Shown: positions 57,041 through 64,000 of the stretch, in pieces
Layout of the letters: each line of letters starts with the position of its first letter
Position numbering within the stretch: the stretch's first letter is position 1
Assembly: GCA_036346225.1 (NCBI GenBank)
Contig: JARFIW010001345.1
Coordinates: 186,001-250,000, forward strand
Origin: Platerodrilus igneus
Taxonomy: Eukaryota; Arthropoda; Insecta; Coleoptera; Lycidae
DNA length: 64,000 nucleotides
Direction of reading: 5' to 3'
Program-made: the position numbers and the translations under genes
The notes under the pieces: model-generated
What the model was told of the DNA's origin: nothing
What the model saw: only the letters and a program-made list of their open reading frames with translations
Databases searched by the model: none

Positions 57041-57500
57041 TCAAGTTGTAATATAAAATTATTGCGCTTGGATTTAGTTATTACCGCAGTTTTGCAAAAC
57101 GTCAAGACGTAGTTTCCCTAGGGTTTGCATTTTAAACAATTCTTGTTTCAATTAAGTTGCAGCATTCCAAACAGAAATTTATGCATCTATTAATGAAATT
57201 CGATTTCAGAGTACTTTAGAAAATTGACTCCGCCACTATTACTGTAACAAGTCACAGTGCAGTATTATAAAGACTACACATACATAGCTGCAAAGGATTA
57301 TGATATCCTCCAGCATAAACTACGAAGCCGATTTTGTACAAGTTTATCAAATTTAAAATAACCATTTTTTATTGCTTAGTTTCATATAACATATCATTTG
57401 CAAAACGTTCTTCTTTGCGGGTAAACAATAACTTCGTAGTTAGAGAATTATTTTCTTTGGCTGTAGATTTTGAAAGATATGTGGTCGCTTACTTTTTATA
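57041..57500. other. AT-rich stretch, nothing recognised
   Basis: No gene or repeat recognised. Confidence 0.3.
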
Positions 57501-57576
57501 GCAGCTTCGTGGCTTAGTTGGTTCGAGTGGGACTAATAAGCCCAATGTCCCGGGTTCGATTCCCGACATGGGCTGC
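57501..57576 (+). promoter_or_regulatory. SINE tRNA-like head with internal A and B boxes
   Basis: A box at about 57509-57520, B box at 57553-57563. Confidence 0.75.
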
Positions 57577-57765
57577 TTGAAAATTGTTGGACGAGCATTT
57601 ATCATAAAAATACGCCCTCTTTCGGACGAGAGGTAAAATATAGGTTCCGCGTGTGAGTATTGTCACGCACGTTAAAGATCCCAACCTTACTTGGAATGGC
57701 AAGGGTTCATCAATATCGAAATTCCTAGGTAAAAAAACTCGCTTCCTGGTCAATGTGGTATCTTC
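57501..57765 (+). mobile_element. tRNA-Ile-derived SINE
   Basis: The head (57501-57576) reads like tRNA-Ile(AAU): A box TGGCTTAGTTGG, anticodon loop CTAATAA, B box GGTTCGATTCC, and paired ends GCAGC/GCTGC. The body follows with CACGTTAAAGATCCCAACC-like and CCTGGTCAATGTGGTATCTT sequences. The word CACGTTAAAGA(T/A)CCC recurs in SINEs of several animal phyla as far as I recall. RNA polymerase III would transcribe it; it depends on a LINE for movement. The 3' end is not sharply defined. Confidence 0.75.
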
Positions 57766-58430
57766 GGGTAGAGCATTGGAAAATCAAATGTAAGGCTATT
57801 TACTTTAAATGGTTGGTATCATTATCAAAGCTCATCATAAATAGTTCTACTATAGGTCAAATGCAGGTCTATCAACTTAAGAATGTACTACTACACTACA
57901 AAATTATTCTTTTTCATGGAGTTAAAACTCTGATAACGATATTCAAATTACAGTACACACAACAAAATCTCCGAAGGCATTAAACTATCCAGCTTAAACA
58001 CAGGTATTAAACTGTAATTTTGATTTAACAACCGCATTCTCATCTTAAGCCCTATAGATATGGATATCTGTTGATAAAAGAAATTGGTGAATAATTTGAA
58101 AACTGCAATGAAAGCTTAAATTGGGAAATAATTCGTGTTGCCTGATAGTTTGTTCGTTTACAGTTAACTTATAGCTCCAGTGATATAAATCATTTTTTGT
58201 ACAAATAATAACGGTGCGTTGTTTAACTGAAATTGCAACCATTGCAAGCTATAATGAAAGCAATTTCTTGCTAATGCGCTATTAACCTAAGGAACACACT
58301 ACTTAAATATAGTACAAGTAGCTATTGTTGGTATACTGTGAAGATAGTTTTTAGAGTTTTTATATGATACATATCACTACTCTTACCCATTATAGGTTAA
58401 AAACGTAAGGTTATAGTAGCTTAATATGTA
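57766..58430. other. AT-rich stretch, nothing recognised
   Basis: No gene or repeat seen. Confidence 0.3.
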
Positions 58431-58655
58431 ATGCTGGTTACAATGCACCAGAAAACACTGCTTGTTTTTATTGTTGTGACTAGTCTGTTATTGTTGATAA
58501 GCAGCAATAGCATTTGCGATGCTCCTACTCACATTACTGAAAGACGGTATTTGTACTGTTTTAGATTACTAAAAGAAATCAACCCACTCAAACGTGCTAT
58601 TCTTAAATCGTTATTACAAGAAAAAGAAAAAAATGCATATAGTGTTAGATTTTGA
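58431..58655 (+). CDS. Hypothetical small secreted protein (weak)
   Basis: 74 codons. The first 28 residues look like a signal peptide: MLVTMHQKTL, then a 16-residue hydrophobic core (LVFIVVTSLLLLIS), then SNSICDAP as a plausible cleavage region. The rest is short, basic and has a single further Cys (YLYCFRLLKEINPLKRAILK). No splice sites, copies or neighbours support it, and an open frame of this size is expected by chance in a window this long. Function unknown. An alternative overlapping frame (58594-58812) has no features. Confidence 0.25.
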   Translation: MLVTMHQKTLLVFIVVTSLLLLISSNSICDAPTHITERRYLYCFRLLKEINPLKRAILKSLLQEKEKNAYSVRF

Positions 58656-61440
58656 AATAAAGAATAAACGATACACTTCAGAAAGAGGACCAATTAAAGT
58701 AAGGAGGCGGTGGTTTCCAGGTATGTATATTATATTCGCATTTAAGAAGGGAACGGGATGCTTCGTTATTAACTTTAAAAAGAATCCTATAAAACTTACT
58801 TTAAATGTATAGACATAGGTTATAAAGGCAATGCGACATCTATCAAAAGAAAAACTACTTTTAGACAATAGAGTTGAATGATAGATGAGGTTTGAAATAT
58901 GTAGACCCAAGCGTACTCCCATCAAGAATAAAACCCAAGTTCAGGGTTTTGGGAGATAATATGACACTTACTTAGACAAATGCATTGGCGAAGCTTTTTG
59001 TGTTTTGTAGTAAACTATTGATTTCAGGATAATTAATTTCCCAAAATTAATATTTTTAAAGACTATTTCAAAAATGATTGCAGATTATCGATGATTCTCA
59101 AAATATAAACTACGGTACTTAGAGTCATATGAAATAAGTAATAGGAAGGAATATGAAGTAAACCTAAAGCTGCTGTTGTCCGTCAACTTTGCTACGTCCA
59201 CTTTCCGACGGGGTACTAAACCATACGCCATTTTATTTCATTATTCATTCACATAGATTCTTCTCCGATAAGGTCTGTTTCGAGTTTCTATCAATACCCG
59301 TGTGTTTGAATTCTGGCTATAGAACGAGTTCATTTTGTTCTTTCTGCATACGACCAAGAAGATTTATCGTTTGTCGTTATCTACAGAATTTCGTGCACAC
59401 CGTTGTGTGGTAAGTGCTTTCAATTTTAAGAAATGTATTTTTCTTCATTAATGATCTAATCTTTAATCGTACCTGTTACAGCTTCCTCCGGTGGACATGA
59501 CCGTTCATTTTATTAGCCCCGGACTGACGAGGCGGTTGCCTCTTCTTTTGTGAGAAGGATGCATGAATTGGGTGGTCCCGGGTCCATCTGATTCTCTCTG
59601 TCCTTGGGGAGGGTGTGATCAATCCAACAACGTGGACGCGCGGGTGAGTGTTTCTTCACTAAATACTCTTTGTATGTTTGTTGTGGTTTATTAACTATTC
59701 TTTTTAATCTTTCTTGGGAATAAAACAACTTATATTTGTTAAAATAATCTTAATTTACGTTTCGATCCATGATTTAGGATTGTTGTATGGTTATATAACT
59801 GTACCAAGAAAGGACTTCACGGGTGCTATTTTAATGTATCGCGGTTGTTACTGGTGTGACTGAGGAGTGTGATACATTAATGCAGGAATTCCTTTCACGT
59901 TACCATTTGTACCTATGCTATTTAACTGATAGGAGAAAGAAATTCCTGAAGTACTGCTATTCTACATATATGTATTCTATTTATACTTAGATATTGCCGA
60001 GACTAGAATTAGAATTCACTTCGAGTTATGTCAATTTGGGTGCGGGAAAACGTTTTCACTTAGCCTATGGTTACCGCACAGTAATTGTAAACATTGTACA
60101 TATTGTAAAATTGTAAACTGTAAATATTTTCTCGGTTGGGATGCTTTGTAGTTTGGTGAAACCGTTAAGTTAAAGGTAGTTTAACCCAATAAACAATTTT
60201 TTTTTTTGTTATAACTTAAGGTGTTTATTTTTATTACAGGTGGAACTGCACTTTTAATTTTTTTATGTTCAGGCAATTTCTTTACTTTCGGTCTGGTAGA
60301 ACCCCGCCTACTCGCTGATTGAGCCCGGTCATTTCTTCCTTGTCCCTTCCATTTAAGTTTATGTACGTAGCAATTTACTTGGAATAAGCTCAATACGTTT
60401 GCTATTAGAAAGTAAAGGCGGTAAATTGAATCAACCTTTTTACTGAATATAATTCCGTAATAATTGTTTGTTTATTATCTGAGAAGCGTGTTGTCGTGGC
60501 AGATTGTAGTTTTTCGTGATTTTAGTCAAGCTGGTATAAATCTTGTAGATAATGTAATAGTTATTCTAGTTCAAAAATTCCTAAAGATTCTGAAATTAAG
60601 CTTATCTAACAAAATGAGAGAAAATATTTGATATGGAATTTTTGATACCTGTAATATGGAACAATTCCAGATTATTCATTCTATCAGGTTAGGATCTTCA
60701 AAAAAATTATATCTCGCAGTTGGCTTTACTCGTATGAAGAAAATTGGAAAAAGTCTTTGATGCGTGTTTGGAAAATTAGGCCGTGTTAATTTAAAATATT
60801 TCTGTTGTTTAACCTGTAAGGCATTTTGAAAGAAAAGAGAATATTTTAAAACTGAGTCTAGTTTAGCCGTACTAAGCGACATAATATACCTTACTGATCG
60901 ACAAGGTCGAAACTAGACATATCTATTTTTGTTAAGTTTAACTTTTGTAAACTGTAGAGGACTTCCTGAAGTGCAGGAACCTAAATAGTAATAATTTCGG
61001 AGTTTAAAAATTATTACTGTTACCTCTGTTTATTACTGTATATCTATTGACACAATAACCCTCCAGTATAAGTGTGATCGTATTGACTTTGTTAATTTAG
61101 AAAAGGCAAAATTCTCTTATTCTAACTGTTGTTGGACCTTGTGAAATTATTATATTCCATTTGCAATATAGGAACCAACCTAACACTATGTAGTAATCAA
61201 CGATCTTTCTGGTAAGCTAAGCTATAGTTAAAAAATACTATTTGTAACACTCTTTGTTAACGCATTAATTATCCTTACTTTACAAGTGATTTACATGTTT
61301 CCTAACATAGGTTAAGTGAATGTTTTGGGGTTTTTTATTTGTGCGCAGGTTTAAGTAGCGTAAAAGTAAGTGTAAATAGGGTTTCAGTTATCTGTCTAGA
61401 TCAGAAATAACAATCCTTTAATCGTCTGGTAGATCACTCG
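58656..61440. other. Mostly unrecognised; two possible exon-like minus-strand frames
   Basis: 59513-59728 (with ERLKRIVNKPQQTYKEYLVK, then DHTLPKDRENQMDPGPPNS) and 60181-60393 (with GRNDRAQSASRRGSTRPKVK) are richer in G and C and less biased than the surroundings. They could be exons or remains of a retroelement. I recognise no family. No clear splice sites join them. Confidence 0.25.
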
Positions 61441-61747
61441 CCATCTATTTAAGGCCCAAAAACCAGTATCAGGTGGATTGTCGCTTAGCATTTTGTTATT
61501 GAACTGAAAGTTAAGAAACCCTTTCCAGGAACGTCCGCGTGTTAGGGTTGTATACCCCTAAAACAATTACTTTTGCCTTTATTAGCCACTGTTACCCTAT
61601 ATCTAAGTACACGTGCTGAACATAGAACAAAGGTCTAGAAAATCGAAATCTCCGTCTCATTTTTTGTGCTACCCTAAAAGTGGCAAATCTATTGGTTGCC
61701 CATTCCACTAACCTTTTTTCAACATACCCTGCATAAGGGAAGAAAGC

Positions 61748-61783
61748 ATATAAATACGATTGCGAATCCAGCAGGATTCAGTA
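61748..61783 (+). promoter_or_regulatory. TATA box with arthropod-type initiator
   Basis: CATATAAATAC at 61748-61758 and ATTCAGTAC at about 61777-61785, with the A of TCAGT roughly 29 bp from the TATA start, the standard spacing for arthropod RNA polymerase II promoters. Confidence 0.5.
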
Positions 61784-62344
61784 CACTTAGTGCTCACCAT
61801 AGCCTAAGAGCGCAACTAACAGTGCTCACCATAGCCTGTCAACCACTTCAGCAAGCAGTGTTCCCCATATCCTGCTTAATTTCTGAACAGATACGCTACC
61901 CGCCGCCGCACTTGAGGCACGTCGCGATAGTTCAGTATCGTAAACCACGTATAGCAGTGCTCCCCACAGCCTGCTTAATTCTGACCAGTTACGCTTCCCG
62001 ACGCCGTACCTGGGCCACGCCGCATTAATTCGTTCAGTAGATCAGCAGTCAAATACGTATGGGCAGGAAACCCCATTGCACCCACCAGGTCAACCGGAAG
62101 CAGATGCAGAACGCTCCCTGACGTGCCTTTCGAGACACCCTACCGTTACCGTTACCCCTGCCGCCGTCACCAAACCATCTTCAGCACCACAAGGACTGCG
62201 CCGAGAATCCATCCAAGCCGCCCCGCCAAGCCGTCTCGAGAGGTCGCTTATTGTGGTGACGCCGAATGCGTCTGCGAGCTGTATACCTCCAGGATAGCAC
62301 GCCCGTAGAGTTCAGTGGCAACACACTCGATGAGCCCTAGGGCA

Positions 62345-62880
62345 TCACGACTCCGGAAGCCTTCCGAACAGTCCCGAATACCTCCAAAGACGTCTGGACC
62401 TCCTCTAACTATAAATACTTTCTAATTATTGTTATTCAAGTTCTTACTCGGTCTCACAAGTAAATCCCGAGGTCTTCCGAAGCCTTCCCCCCTTAATATG
62501 GTATACATGTTCAATGTACAGTTATTTTGTCCAGATCCTAATTCTTTATAACTTCACGTAGTCCCACAAGTAAAGCACGAAGCCCTCCGAAGAGTCCCAA
62601 AAATCACCGAAGACGTATGAACCTCTTCATACTATAAATACTTTCTAACTATCGTTTCTCAAGGTCTGACTCAGTTTCAGCAAGAACTCCCGAGGCCTTC
62701 CGAAGAGTTGCGACGACTACCGAAGATCTCTGAACCTCTCCAAATTGTATATATATGTTTACTTAGTATTTAAGTTCCTACTGGGTTCCACGAGCAACCA
62801 CGAAACCTTATGAGGATTACCGAAGACTTCCGAAGTGCTTCAAACTGCATAAACTGTTCATTTTAATTATTTACTTGTAT
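62345..62880. repeat. Minisatellite of about 112 bp, 4-5 imperfect copies
   Basis: Units start near 62348, 62467, 62577, 62687 and 62806, each headed by a CGA(G/A)GCCTTCCGAAGAGT-like core and most followed by CCGAAGACGTCTGAACCTC and an AT-rich tail with ATAAATACTTTCTAA. Confidence 0.75.
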
Positions 62881-62960
62881 ATCTGTGTACTTATGAACTT
62901 TCTTTTGTTTGTTTGCTTGTGAATATTAAACATAACAGTGCTAAGTCTATATGCTTTCAG

Positions 62961-64000
62961 ATGCCGCCCACTCGTACGATAACACCACGTTTCCTACTAA
63001 GCTAACGAGCATTTTTTGCGTTTTTAAAATAAAATAAATTAAAAAATCACTAGCATCAAATTAACACGTAACAACCCATATGTACAGCTTAGAATAGAAA
63101 ACAAATCATGTTTAATTTTGTGTAGTTTGCTAGGGTCGATTACGTTCTTAAGTATATTAAGTACATTAAAGATTTTATTGTGCTGGTGAACAAATCACTC
63201 GTTTCTTTCGGCAAATTGTTAACATATCCACTCTGCTCTACAGTTTGGCAGGGCTTTTCCTTATGTGTAATGAAAAAGTAAATTTTCTTAGAAGGAACGC
63301 TTTTAAATAAACGCGATTTAATTCTACCAACTGAGTATTTTCAAGGTAACGAACACTATGGACGTGCGTGGCGTTTACGTATATAAGGTGTACATATGTA
63401 CAAAGAATATTGTGCGCTTTATGTATTGTTTCCTCTGAAATGTCGCTATTCCATTACATAAAAATAAAAGGACTCGTATTTCCAGAAACTTTGATTATTT
63501 TGAGGCATCTGCAAAGTGAAAGATTTTAAGATACTGTTCATAATGGAAGCTTCTGAAACATAATGCTCTTTTAAATAACTGTTAGCACTCATTCCCTACT
63601 AATAATTTGTCTCCACGTTATTTAGACGTATAATATTATTTCTTATAAATACAACGCAGAAATTGAAAGAGTCAAAATTATAAGATGGAAAGAAACAACA
63701 TGCGTGACTGTATCGCGTTCTGGATGGGTATTTCTGAAAGTCATTTACCACCACAACAATACACGTTTTGTTGAGCTTAATACGGTGGTCATCGTTACCC
63801 AATGGCATAAAAACTGTGAATCGCAGTGGAGCATTTTCTGGAAAATTTATATGAGCACATTATTTACGATATAGATATCCGCACAAGCTTGGGGTTGTAA
63901 AACATTTTAGTCGTTGATATTTCCGTATCCATTCAGTGTTGTTTGGCTAACATCATTTTGGTGTACTAAATAAAGTCAGGACAACAGACATAAACTTTTC
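62961..64000. other. AT-rich stretch, no gene recognised
   Basis: A minus-strand frame at 63599-63808 has no features. Nothing else seen. Confidence 0.3.

Larger units (their letters stand above)
61441..62960 (+). other. GC-richer block with core promoter and tandem repeats, possible LTR
   Basis: Composition changes sharply from the flanks. 61748 has a TATA box with a TCAGT initiator 29 bp downstream, then roughly 100-bp imperfect repeats (61856 and 61954, GCAGTGYTCCCCAYA), then the 112-bp minisatellite. Open frames at 61696-62028 and 62076-62297 show no domain. A promoter followed by GC-rich leader and repeats would suit an LTR, but no primer site or second copy was seen. Confidence 0.35.

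Noticed and set aside
62076..62297. Pro/Ala/Ser-rich frame in the GC-rich block
   Set aside because: Overlaps another frame of equal quality (62123-62308); its composition follows from GC content, and no motif is present.

Overview
The window looks like intergenic, transposon-filled DNA from an AT-rich arthropod genome, most likely an insect. The grounds are Penelope-like retroelements with GIY-YIG domains, a Ty3/gypsy-type gag, an intron-containing IS630/Tc1-mariner DDE transposase of a kind common in insects, a tRNA-Ile-derived SINE, and at one place a TATA box with a TCAGT initiator. The species cannot be named from the sequence. No host gene is convincingly visible; one small ORF with a signal-peptide-like start (58431-58655) is the best, weak, candidate.

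Layout. 1-25260 is a chain of LTR-type repeats separated by pure (AT)n tracts. At least four LTR-like families (A-D) occur. Family A (about 2.07 kb) has one two-LTR element (11439-18703) with gag, a -1-frame protease and a gutted reverse transcriptase, plus lone LTRs at 2337-4402 (-), 9264-11351 (+) and 18726-20744 (+). LTR ends finish in CACAGCA or a close variant and run straight into (AT)n. Many are followed by tandem modules resembling a primer binding site for tRNA-Lys. Between the LTR units sit small Penelope-type fragments carrying hammerhead ribozymes (8749-8792, 9006-9049, 21150-21190, 25348-25392).

25590-33400 holds a 3.3 kb palindromic element (27889-31157) with roughly 800-bp inverted arms. 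Its sequence carries a broken zinc-finger gene of a type I associate with Polinton-like, DNA-polymerase-bearing elements. 32950-38480 holds a degraded repeat with tRNA-like boxes, the tail of a non-LTR element and the relics of a minus-strand gypsy-like element with its own primer-site modules. 38481-40208 is a second copy of LTR-like family C, again bounded by (AT)n.

40210-49530 has unrecognised duplicated relics and two unrelated Penelope-like elements placed head to head (44640-46140 minus, 46200-48150 plus). 49531-52621 is a Tc1/mariner-type transposon with TA target duplication and inverted ends. 52860-54960 repeats the tRNA-like composite and another gag relic. 55580-64000 has an inverted repeat pair, the SINE, and a GC-richer block with a core promoter and a 112-bp minisatellite.

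How the parts relate: almost everything is mobile DNA or its remains. The most coherent pattern is LTR elements entering (AT)n tracts, repeated primer-site modules derived from tRNA-Lys complementarity, and self-cleaving ribozyme motifs in Penelope fragments lying in or next to the same (AT)n tracts.
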